From DATCVA01 sp036567205 (GTDB lineage: Bacteria > Pseudomonadota > Gammaproteobacteria > Burkholderiales > Burkholderiaceae_B): a DNA stretch of 16,307 nt. This document shows positions 6,397 to 12,816 of the stretch, one piece after another. The stretch lies in assembly GCA_036567205.1 (NCBI GenBank), contig DATCVA010000133.1, positions 1-16,307 of the forward strand, written 5' to 3'. The first letter of the stretch is position 1. Each line of letters starts with the position of its first letter. The position numbers and the translations under genes were made by a program. The notes beneath the pieces were generated by a model. That model did not search any database, was not told where the DNA came from, and worked only from the letters and a program-made list of their open reading frames with translations.

Positions 6397-6644
6397 ACAA
6401 ACTGGGAATTGATTATTACCGTCTGCCGGCCGCGCCTATAGGCGGCTTGCGGCCTGATCCTGAAGTGATCCAAAGCGCCAGTGTATTGATCACAATGTTT
6501 CACGATCGCCGGTGCGATAAGTGGACAAAGGTTATGACGAACTTTACTCAATTAAACAGCCCAAAAACACAACGAACATTCAACGAGTTCTTTCAAAACA
6601 AAAGGCTTAATACCCATGAAGATCATCGCCTGCTATTCGAATAA
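6393..6644 (+). CDS. uncharacterised 83-aa protein between RHH and ParA genes
   Basis: I do not recognise this protein. It begins MNKLGIDYYRLPAAPIGG, is soluble and basic in its second half (HDRRCDKWTK, KTQRTFNEFFQNKR), and shows no membrane segment. Its ATG overlaps the RHH stop as ATGA. Its end overlaps the ParA start by 29 bp in another frame, which together suggests one translationally coupled transcript. The ParA start therefore lies within this ORF, and AAAAGG precedes that start. The alternative is that the frame is open by chance and the true operon is only RHH plus ParA. Its tight fit at both ends is the main support. Confidence 0.5.
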   Translation: MNKLGIDYYRLPAAPIGGLRPDPEVIQSASVLITMFHDRRCDKWTKVMTNFTQLNSPKTQRTFNEFFQNKRLNTHEDHRLLFE

Positions 6645-7368
6645 AGGGGGCGTGGGCAAGACCGCCGCGTCCGTTAATCTGGCTTACGCAATGGCTGCAT
6701 CGGGAAATCGCACACTATTGTGCGATCTGGATCCCCAGGGCGCGTCGGGTTTCTATTTCCGCGTAAAGCCTTCAAAGAAACTAACGGATATGGCTTTTTT
6801 CAAGGATGTTGAAAAATTCACCGATGCCATCTGCGGCAGCGACTACGAAAACCTGGATATCCTGCCCGCCAACATAAGCTTCAAGGACTTCGACATCTTC
6901 CTGTCGCGGATGCGTAATAGCCACTCGCGACTAAAAACATCATTAAAGGCGGTCAAAAAGGATTACGACGTGATAGTGCTGGATTGTCCGCCAACCATCT
7001 CTACCCTTTCCGAGAATGTCTTTCATTCGGCCGATGCCATTCTGGTGCCGGTCATTCCCACAACGCTTTCGCAACGCACTTTTGAGCAGCTTATTGCATT
7101 TTTTAAAGAGAACAAACTTCCTGTGCAAAAGCTGCACGGCTTTTTCTCTATGGTGCAAAGCGTGAAAAAACTACATACCGAAACGATAGATGCAATGAGC
7201 GTCACGTTCAAGCGGCGCTTCATGCAAACCCACATTCCATTTGCCTCTGATGTCGAGCGCATGGGCATTCACCGCGCACCCATCATGGCCACCGCGCCCA
7301 CTAGCGCTGCCGGCATGACCTATCACGCACTGTACGAAGAAATCATGGACAGAATCGCAAGATCGTAA
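6616..7368 (+). CDS. ParA/MinD-family partition ATPase
   Basis: This 250-residue ATPase has a deviant Walker A, NKGGVGKT, with signature Lys10 and catalytic-loop Lys15. It also has Walker A' DLDPQG (37-42) and Walker B VIVLDCPP with Asp123. ParA family members form ATP-dependent dimers that bind the nucleoid non-specifically and position plasmids, chromosome regions or protein cargos. The protein lacks an N-terminal helix-turn-helix extension, so it is the short type, which usually pairs with a small RHH protein rather than a ParB. That agrees with the upstream RHH gene, although here the RHH gene comes first, the reverse of the usual parA-first order. No ParB or parS is visible. A strong terminator closes the unit. 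Confidence 0.93.
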   Translation: MKIIACYSNKGGVGKTAASVNLAYAMAASGNRTLLCDLDPQGASGFYFRVKPSKKLTDMAFFKDVEKFTDAICGSDYENLDILPANISFKDFDIFLSRMRNSHSRLKTSLKAVKKDYDVIVLDCPPTISTLSENVFHSADAILVPVIPTTLSQRTFEQLIAFFKENKLPVQKLHGFFSMVQSVKKLHTETIDAMSVTFKRRFMQTHIPFASDVERMGIHRAPIMATAPTSAAGMTYHALYEEIMDRIARS

Positions 7369-7436
7369 ACAACCATAAATGCGAACTGACGCCATAAGCC
7401 CAACGCTCAATCCTCAACTCTGTCACCAAAATATTT

Positions 7437-7469
7437 AAGCCCAGCCGGCTTGCAGCGGCTGGGCTTTTT
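7437..7469 (+). terminator. intrinsic terminator after the ParA gene
   Basis: An 11-bp perfect stem AAGCCCAGCCG/CGGCTGGGCTT with an 8-base loop is followed by a five-T tract (7465-7469), 68 bases after the parA stop. The AT-rich flank on the other side could also give some termination for the leftward gene. Confidence 0.88.
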
Positions 7470-7538
7470 ATTTAAGACGAAGCGCCTGATTATGGAAACA
7501 TAGACGCAACCCGCCTGCTATGTCGATAGTTTAGCGAT

Positions 7539-7940
7539 CTACGCCCCGTTTTCGACGCCCGGAAGTTCGGCTGCCGCCAACTGACTTGCGCAGAGTTCCG
7601 CTGCCCCGTCGACTGGTTGTTTCATGCTGGCAAAAGTCACCCAGCCGCCTTCCTCGATAAACGTGTCCCGTTTCCAGGAGTCCATTTCCTTCAAAGTAGC
7701 AAGTTTGGCATTGGCATCCTCGGCGGCAAGGAACCGATTAGCACAAATGCCCGCCGCCAGTGTGGCTACCGCCTGTTCAGTGGATACCTGCGCCCGTTCG
7801 GCTGCTGTGCCACTAGTAACCCAGCCTGCGCCGGTGAACCCTACTATCATGGTCAAAGCAACAGTGCCGACACATGACCACAACCATACAATTTTGGTTG
7901 GCTTGTACTCGCTCCAATTCTTCATCATTTCGTTAGACAT
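7539..7940 (-). CDS. uncharacterised single-span membrane protein
   Basis: This 133-residue protein has no name I know, although similar sequences seem widespread in alpha- and betaproteobacteria. A short N-terminus (KNWSEYKPTK) precedes one hydrophobic segment (about residues 17-37, IVWLWSCVGTVALTMIVGF). An alanine-rich, probably periplasmic domain follows. It holds two cysteines, Cys66 and Cys117, that could form a disulfide, and the stretches LKEMDSWKRDTFIEEGGW and PVDGAAELCASQL. The start is well supported by AAGGAG eight bases upstream of the ATG. The gene is convergent with the ParA cassette and probably monocistronic. The topology is inference. Confidence 0.8.
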   Translation of the reverse strand: MSNEMMKNWSEYKPTKIVWLWSCVGTVALTMIVGFTGAGWVTSGTAAERAQVSTEQAVATLAAGICANRFLAAEDANAKLATLKEMDSWKRDTFIEEGGWVTFASMKQPVDGAAELCASQLAAAELPGVENGA

Positions 7941-8153
7941 GACTTTTCTCCTTTATGGTGGCTGAAAGTAACCAGTTACAGAATTAGGAAAGATCCCATT
8001 CAGAAGGTGGTCTATGCAATCCACTTTGTGGAAAAACCCAACATCTTGAAATACTTATACTAACAATCCCTATTCTGCAAAAGGCACATATCCAAATGGT
8101 ACAGAGTTAGTCAAGATTAATCAGGTACTTTTACAATTAAGAAAAAGATACGA
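7941..8153. other. AT-rich intergenic region with no recognisable gene
   Basis: This 213-bp region lies between two leftward genes. It holds a small inverted repeat TCCAC-TTT-GTGGA (8020-8032) and several weak -10-like hexamers. I see no convincing promoter, terminator or ORF. Confidence 0.4.
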
Positions 8154-9455
8154 TTATCGCGATAGCGGCGCGATACGCTTTACGAGCAACTGGTCGATGC
8201 GATAGTGATCCACATCAACCACTTCAAACTTCACTCCTGCATATTCCACGCTGTCAGTCGGTTTGGGAACCTTGCGCAGCATGAACATCATGAATCCTGC
8301 CGCAGTTTCGTAGTTTTCTTCTTCAGGAAGCTGATCAATTCCCATAGCGCGTTTAAGTTCTTCAATGGCTGTGCCGCCATCAATCAGCCATGAACCATCA
8401 TCACGTTCCAGAATCTGATGGCTTTCATCCAGGGGGCTACCCCAGTTTCCCATGACGGTGACCATGATGTCGCTAAGTGTAATCACCCCTATTACAAGCG
8501 CGTACTCATTAATAACTACGGCAAAGGTTTCTTTCGATGCCCGGAATTTGTCCAACAGCTCTGACAGCTTCAAGGTGTCGGGAATGATCAATACCTTACG
8601 AAGACTGGCCTCGTTGATCTGAAATGAAGATCGCTTACTCAACCAAAGTACAAGTATGTCCCGAGTGTCGACATAGCCGATGACATGATCTATTACACCA
8701 TCGCACACCGGAAATTTCGAATAAGGATGCAGAGCTATCTTTTGGCGAATACTTTCTTCCGGTTCGCTCAGATTGATAAATACAATACTGTCGCGGCTAG
8801 TCATACAAGAGGACACCAGGCGCGACTCGAGCTCAAAAACGTTTTCAATGAAGTGCTGCTCTTGCTGCTGTAGCACTCCCGCCTGGGCCCCGGCCTCGAC
8901 AACCGCCGATATATCATCGAAGGTAATGTTGTCTTCGCGCGCGGTGTTTACGTTGAACAATCGGAACAACAGATTCGCCGCCAAGTTCAATACGTAGGAA
9001 AACGGTTGGCAAACGCGAATAAAAAAATTGACCGGATTGATCACTGCAACGGCAAAACGCTCGGGGGCCATCATGGCCAGGCGTTTAGGCATAAGATCGG
9101 AGAACAATACAAACAATAGGGTGACAAAAACAAACGACAGAACGAAGCTGATTTGTTCAGCCCACACCCCTGTGTATACATAGCTTAGCAAGTCAAGAAA
9201 ATAAGGGCGAAAAGCCGCTTCGCCAAGAATACCGCCCAGGATGGCCACCGCGTTCAGCCCAATTTGCGAGGCGGCAAAAAAACTGGCCGATTGCGCCTGG
9301 ATTGCCATCACCTTCAGTGCTCGATCGTCCCCGGCTTCCGCCATGAGCTTAAGTTTTATTTTCCGCGCTGCCGCAAGGGCTATTTCTGTCAAAGAAAGAA
9401 AACCGGCTGCCAGCACCAGTATCACCAACATCACAATACTCTGAGCTAAACTCAC
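8154..9455 (-). CDS. paeA: DUF21-CBS-CorC membrane protein, PaeA/YtfL type
   Basis: This 433-residue inner-membrane protein has three parts. A DUF21/CNNM membrane domain (about 1-170) carries SLTEIALAAARKIKLKLMAE and QIGLNAVAILGGILGEAAF. A CBS pair follows (about 215-335, with MTSRDSIVFINL and INEYALVIGVITLSDIM). The C-terminal CorC/HlyC domain (about 345-430) has WLIDGGTAIEEL and FMMFMLRKVPKPTDSVEYAG. The sequence closely follows E. coli YtfL (PaeA) as I recall it, which exports cadaverine and putrescine. The start is GTG, supported by AAGGA seven bases upstream. Related CorC/CorB/TlyC proteins are linked to Mg2+ or Co2+ efflux, so substrate assignment by homology is probable but not certain. 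Confidence 0.88.
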   Translation of the reverse strand: MSLAQSIVMLVILVLAAGFLSLTEIALAAARKIKLKLMAEAGDDRALKVMAIQAQSASFFAASQIGLNAVAILGGILGEAAFRPYFLDLLSYVYTGVWAEQISFVLSFVFVTLLFVLFSDLMPKRLAMMAPERFAVAVINPVNFFIRVCQPFSYVLNLAANLLFRLFNVNTAREDNITFDDISAVVEAGAQAGVLQQQEQHFIENVFELESRLVSSCMTSRDSIVFINLSEPEESIRQKIALHPYSKFPVCDGVIDHVIGYVDTRDILVLWLSKRSSFQINEASLRKVLIIPDTLKLSELLDKFRASKETFAVVINEYALVIGVITLSDIMVTVMGNWGSPLDESHQILERDDGSWLIDGGTAIEELKRAMGIDQLPEEENYETAAGFMMFMLRKVPKPTDSVEYAGVKFEVVDVDHYRIDQLLVKRIAPLSR

Positions 9456-9564
9456 GAATCATCCTTCTGTAAGAGTTCCTGACGGCTGTCTATTCGGCCG
9501 CGCTTTGGCCGCCTTTTCCAGTGAACCATTGCAAATGATACAGAATACATCGGTTATCTGCCTC

Positions 9565-9635
9565 TTGACCCAAGTCAAGCATTAGCTTGAAACCGGCTGC
9601 TACACTCCATGCTTCCCTCAGTGGCAATGATTGCC
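9565..9635. promoter_or_regulatory. cluster of palindromes upstream of the GntP permease gene
   Basis: TTGAC-CCAA-GTCAA (9565-9578) overlaps TCAAGC-ATTA-GCTTGA (9575-9590), and GGCAAT-G-ATTGCC (9623-9635) lies 30 bp before the start codon. Such spacing is typical of operators for dimeric metabolite-responsive regulators, which often control GntP-type permeases. No regulator gene is adjacent, and no promoter with good spacing is evident, so the role is inferred. Confidence 0.4.
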
Positions 9636-9664
9636 CGCATGTTCCCAAGTAGAGAATTCACCAC

Positions 9665-11074
9665 ATGGTCAGTACTTTAGCTATCGTTGTTTCCCTGTTG
9701 CTCCTGATGTACCTGGCTTATCGAGGCATTACCGTACTGCTCCTGGCGCCGCTCATGGCGGGCCTGGCTGTGCTGCTTTCCGGCGAAATAAGCATTTACC
9801 TGCCCATCTACACCGACACCTTCATGAAGGCGCTGGGCAACTACGCGATTCAGTTCCTGCCGATTTTCCTGCTGGGCGCCCTATTCGGTCAGTTAATGGC
9901 GGACTCCGGAGCCGCTCACACCATTTCTCGCTGGATCGTCGCCCGACTCGGCGATAAGCATGCAATTGTCACCGTGGTGCTGGCCTGCGGCGTCCTGACC
10001 TATGGCGGGGTATCGCTCTTTGTCGTGGCGTTCGCGATCTACCCGATTGCAAAAGATCTTTTCCGCACAGCCGACATTCCGAAACGGCTAATACCGGCAA
10101 CCATCGCACTGGGTTCTTTCACTTTCACCATGACGGCGCTACCCGGCACGCCGGCCATACAGAACGCCATACCTATTCCTTATTACGGCACCAACGTGTT
10201 TGCCGCACCGGGTCTGGGTTTGATCGCTGCCGCCATCATGCTGGCGGGCGGCTTGTGGTGGCTGCGTGGCCGTGCGGCAAGCGCCCGCTTGGCCGGCGAA
10301 GGCTATGGCAAGCACGAAGACGATATCGTCGTTCCTGCCACAGATGAAAAGCTAAACAGCGGCGCGTTATCGCACATGCCTCTGATCCTGGCCCTGCTGC
10401 CCCTGGTCCTGGTGATTTCGGTAAATGCCCTTTTCACCTATGTAGTATTCCCACGCATGGACATGAGCTTTGTTACGGAACGCTTTCCACATATATCGCC
10501 GGAGAAGGTAATTGGCCTATGGGCCCTGATTATTGCCCTGGCGACGGCTTGCACCACGCTTGTCATCTCACGCCTGGGCCATTGGAGCGATCTGCGCGAC
10601 ACGATCAACAAAGGAGTTTTCGGATTCATGCTGCCGCTGTTCAATACAGCTTCGGAAGTGGGCTACGGCGCCGTCATTGCCGGCCTGGCCGGCTTCGCCA
10701 TCATCCGCGATGCGGTATTGAACGTAACGCCCGGCAATCCTTTGATTTCAGAAGCTATTGCCATGAACGTGCTGGCGGGGATTACCGGATCATCCTCCGG
10801 CGGGCTTAGCATTGCGCTACAAACCTTGGGCGCCGATTATTTGCGCATGGCGCACGAAGCGGGCATCAGCCCTGAACTGATGCACCGCGTGGCCGTGCTG
10901 GCTGCCGGGGGTTTCGATACGCTGCCCCATTGCGGCGCAATCATCACACTGTTGTCTATCTGCAAGCTCACGCACCGTCAGTCGTATCTGAACATCGCCG
11001 CCGTTACCCTGGGCGCGCCTATGGTCGCTCTGGTGACGGTGATCGCGCTAGGAACGATGTTCGGCAGCTTCTAG
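9665..11074 (+). CDS. GntP-family permease (gluconate/organic-acid:H+ symporter)
   Basis: This 469-residue, very hydrophobic protein has roughly a dozen membrane segments spread over its length and a polar loop (about 205-235). Family-like motifs include TYGGVSLFVVAFAIYPIA (112-129), TALPGTPAIQNAIPIPYYGT (157-176) and, near the C-terminus, TGSSSGGLSIAL and GGFDTLPHCGAIITLL. GntP permeases import gluconate or other hydroxy/keto acids with protons. No kinase, dehydratase or regulator gene is next to it, so the substrate cannot be narrowed. The ribosome-binding site is weak (AGAGAA). The gene converges with the SPFH gene, with 44 bp between stops and no obvious terminator there. Confidence 0.88.
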   Translation: MVSTLAIVVSLLLLMYLAYRGITVLLLAPLMAGLAVLLSGEISIYLPIYTDTFMKALGNYAIQFLPIFLLGALFGQLMADSGAAHTISRWIVARLGDKHAIVTVVLACGVLTYGGVSLFVVAFAIYPIAKDLFRTADIPKRLIPATIALGSFTFTMTALPGTPAIQNAIPIPYYGTNVFAAPGLGLIAAAIMLAGGLWWLRGRAASARLAGEGYGKHEDDIVVPATDEKLNSGALSHMPLILALLPLVLVISVNALFTYVVFPRMDMSFVTERFPHISPEKVIGLWALIIALATACTTLVISRLGHWSDLRDTINKGVFGFMLPLFNTASEVGYGAVIAGLAGFAIIRDAVLNVTPGNPLISEAIAMNVLAGITGSSSGGLSIALQTLGADYLRMAHEAGISPELMHRVAVLAAGGFDTLPHCGAIITLLSICKLTHRQSYLNIAAVTLGAPMVALVTVIALGTMFGSF

Positions 11075-11118
11075 CGCGTAGAGCACCACCCCTACATCAC
11101 GCCCGAAGCAGTATGCCT

Positions 11119-12054
11119 TTAGCTCACGGGCTTGGCGGCCTTGACCATAGTCATGGCCGCGGCGATCATGCTGCCCATATCACCCATGTTGGCGGGTAAG
11201 ATCAAGGTGTTGTTTTTCTGGGCTACTTCCTTGAAGGCGTCCACATAGCGTTCGGCTACGCTCAGGTTAACGGCATCCATGCCGCCAGGCGCCTGGGTGG
11301 CCCGCGCAACCCGTTCCAGGGATTCGGCGGTGGCCTGTGCAATGGTCAACAGCGCCTGGGCTTCGCCCTGAGCGTAGTTAATCATGGACTGCTGCTCGCC
11401 CTCGGACTTGAGAATGGCCGCCTGGCGATTACCCTGGGCAATATTGATGTCTTCCTGCTTTTTACCCTCGGATTCAGTCACCAGCGCCCGCTTGGTGCGT
11501 TCAGCGGTGATTTGCAATTGCATGGCCCTCAAGATTTCATCCGGAGGGGTCAAGTCGCTGATCTCGTAGCGCAGCACCTTCACGCCCCAGTTGGTGGCAG
11601 CCTCGTCCAGCGCCTTTACTACGGCCACATTGATCAGGTCGCGCTTCTCGAAAGTTTCGTCCATTTCCAGCTTGCCAATGACAGAGCGCAATGACGTCTG
11701 GGCCAGATTGGAAATCGCCAGCACGTAATTGGTCGAACCATAAGAAGCCTGGCGTGGATCGGTGACCTGGTAGTAAAGCACCCCATCTACCTTCAACTGG
11801 GTATTGTCTTTAGTGATACAAACCTGACTGGCAACATCCAGCACCATTTCTTTAAGCGAGTGGCGATAAGCCACCTTTTCCAGAAAGGGAACCGTAAACC
11901 CCAATCCAGGCGACAAGGTGCGATCGAATTTGCCCAAGCGCTCTACTACCGCAGCGTGCTGCTGAGGCACAATCTGGATTGTGGATTTGATAATGACAAA
12001 CACGACCAGAGCCGCGATTATCCAGAAAGATAGCGTTATTACATAAGCGTCCAT
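11119..12054 (-). CDS. SPFH/band-7 stomatin-like membrane protein (QmcA-type)
   Basis: This 311-residue protein has one N-terminal membrane helix (about 5-23) and an SPFH domain (about 25-185) with IVPQQHAAVVERLGKF, TKDNTQLKVDGVLYYQVTDP and NLAQTSLRSVIGKLEMDETF. A helical, alanine- and glutamate-rich coiled-coil tail follows (about 185-255, AQGEAQALLTIAQATAESLE). These oligomeric scaffold proteins organise membrane microdomains and protein quality control. The start at 12054 fits the family; the frame is open to 12225, but that extension runs into the upstream nfeD gene. It is the second gene of a leftward operon with nfeD, 47 bp apart, and that pairing is the classic arrangement. Confidence 0.93.
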   Translation of the reverse strand: MDAYVITLSFWIIAALVVFVIIKSTIQIVPQQHAAVVERLGKFDRTLSPGLGFTVPFLEKVAYRHSLKEMVLDVASQVCITKDNTQLKVDGVLYYQVTDPRQASYGSTNYVLAISNLAQTSLRSVIGKLEMDETFEKRDLINVAVVKALDEAATNWGVKVLRYEISDLTPPDEILRAMQLQITAERTKRALVTESEGKKQEDINIAQGNRQAAILKSEGEQQSMINYAQGEAQALLTIAQATAESLERVARATQAPGGMDAVNLSVAERYVDAFKEVAQKNNTLILPANMGDMGSMIAAAMTMVKAAKPVS

Positions 12055-12082
12055 GGGAATCCAATAAGAAAAAAGATGAAGA

Positions 12083-12100
12083 CGTTTGGGACTCCAAACG
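12083..12100 (-). other. hairpin between nfeD and the SPFH gene
   Basis: CGTTTGG (12083-12089) and CCAAACG (12094-12100) form a 7-bp stem with a 4-base loop. On the transcribed (minus) strand a T-rich run, CTTTTTTCTT, follows about 8 bases later. It may be a weak internal terminator or a processing hairpin that changes the nfeD to SPFH expression ratio. Confidence 0.4.
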
Positions 12101-12101
12101 C

Positions 12102-12542
12102 CTAATGTTGAGTATCCGTTGCGGGATACTGGCCTGGCCGCAAAATTAGCGTCAGGCCTTGCACTGCTTGAATATAGTGTTCGCCAGGCTGCGCGGGCTG
12201 GTCGCCGTCCATGCGCGCACTCCAATGTGCACCCCTATAAAACACCCTGACCTGTCCGTTTTCGTCCCAGGCTTCCACCATTACGCTTTGGCCTATGTCT
12301 TGGACCACATCGGGATTGGACTGAGTAGGCACATGACCTTTGGACCGACGCTGATGATGCAGCACCATCAGCCCTATCAGCGATACGACCAAACCGCTAA
12401 TAATTTGCCACACCAAAGATAAATCCGCGTACGCCGCCATGCCGGCTGCCACAAAGCCTAAGGCCACCAGCAGTAAATAAAAGGTGCCCGTAGCCATCTC
12501 CAGCAGCAGAAACAGCGCAGCTACGCCAAACCAAAACCACAT
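12102..12542 (-). CDS. NfeD-family membrane protein (short form)
   Basis: This 146-residue protein has an N-terminal membrane region with two to three helices (about 3-60, starting MWFWFGVAALFLLLEMATGT). A C-terminal OB-fold domain follows (about 80-136) with VQDIGQSVMVE and RVFYRGAHWSAR. It is the short, protease-less NfeD type that is nearly always encoded beside an SPFH protein and is thought to help assemble or modulate it. The start is supported by AAGGAA seven bases upstream. It is the promoter-proximal gene of the pair. Confidence 0.9.
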   Translation of the reverse strand: MWFWFGVAALFLLLEMATGTFYLLLVALGFVAAGMAAYADLSLVWQIISGLVVSLIGLMVLHHQRRSKGHVPTQSNPDVVQDIGQSVMVEAWDENGQVRVFYRGAHWSARMDGDQPAQPGEHYIQAVQGLTLILRPGQYPATDTQH

Positions 12543-12816
12543 GTCAGATTCCTTATAAATTGTTTCTATTTTGGCACGTTAAGGGGTTTGTAAGGAAACT
12601 GATCGCTAATCCATACCCCGCTGGTCGCTGAAGAAGCCATGCGCGACACATAACCAAGCTTTTCCAGCGAATGGATCGCTTGCCCCGCAACGGCCTTCGT
12701 CGCGGTAGACATGAAGCGTGGGCCGCTGGGCCGATAAACTAAAATCCGCTTAATACTGCTGCAACAAGCCTGCTGGATACTGGGCGCTTTACTTTGCCAC
12801 ACCACGGAGCAACTCC
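12543..12816. other. divergent intergenic region between nfeD and the PhoX gene
   Basis: This 274-bp region should hold both divergent promoters, but no near-consensus pair stands out. No CTGTCAT-type Pho box repeat is seen. A minus-strand frame (12566-12805, 79 codons from GTG) is open, but I see no family resemblance and treat it as chance. Confidence 0.4.

Noticed and set aside
6114..6551. 145-codon minus-strand frame over the RHH and 83-aa genes
   Set aside because: It runs antisense to the RHH gene with its recognisable motif and promoter, and has no ribosome-binding site support.
9495..9511. CGGCC...GGCCG hairpin upstream of paeA followed by CCTTTTCC
   Set aside because: It has only 5 bp in the stem and lies in a divergent promoter region, so a terminator is not expected there.
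12566..12805. 79-codon minus-strand frame between nfeD and the PhoX gene, GTG start with a GGAG upstream
   Set aside because: No family resemblance is apparent, and it fills the divergent promoter region. It was judged chance, although a homology search could overturn this.
12740..12816. Pho box upstream of the PhoX gene
   Set aside because: No pair of CTGTCAT-like direct repeats at 11-bp spacing was found, so phosphate control is not shown by the sequence.
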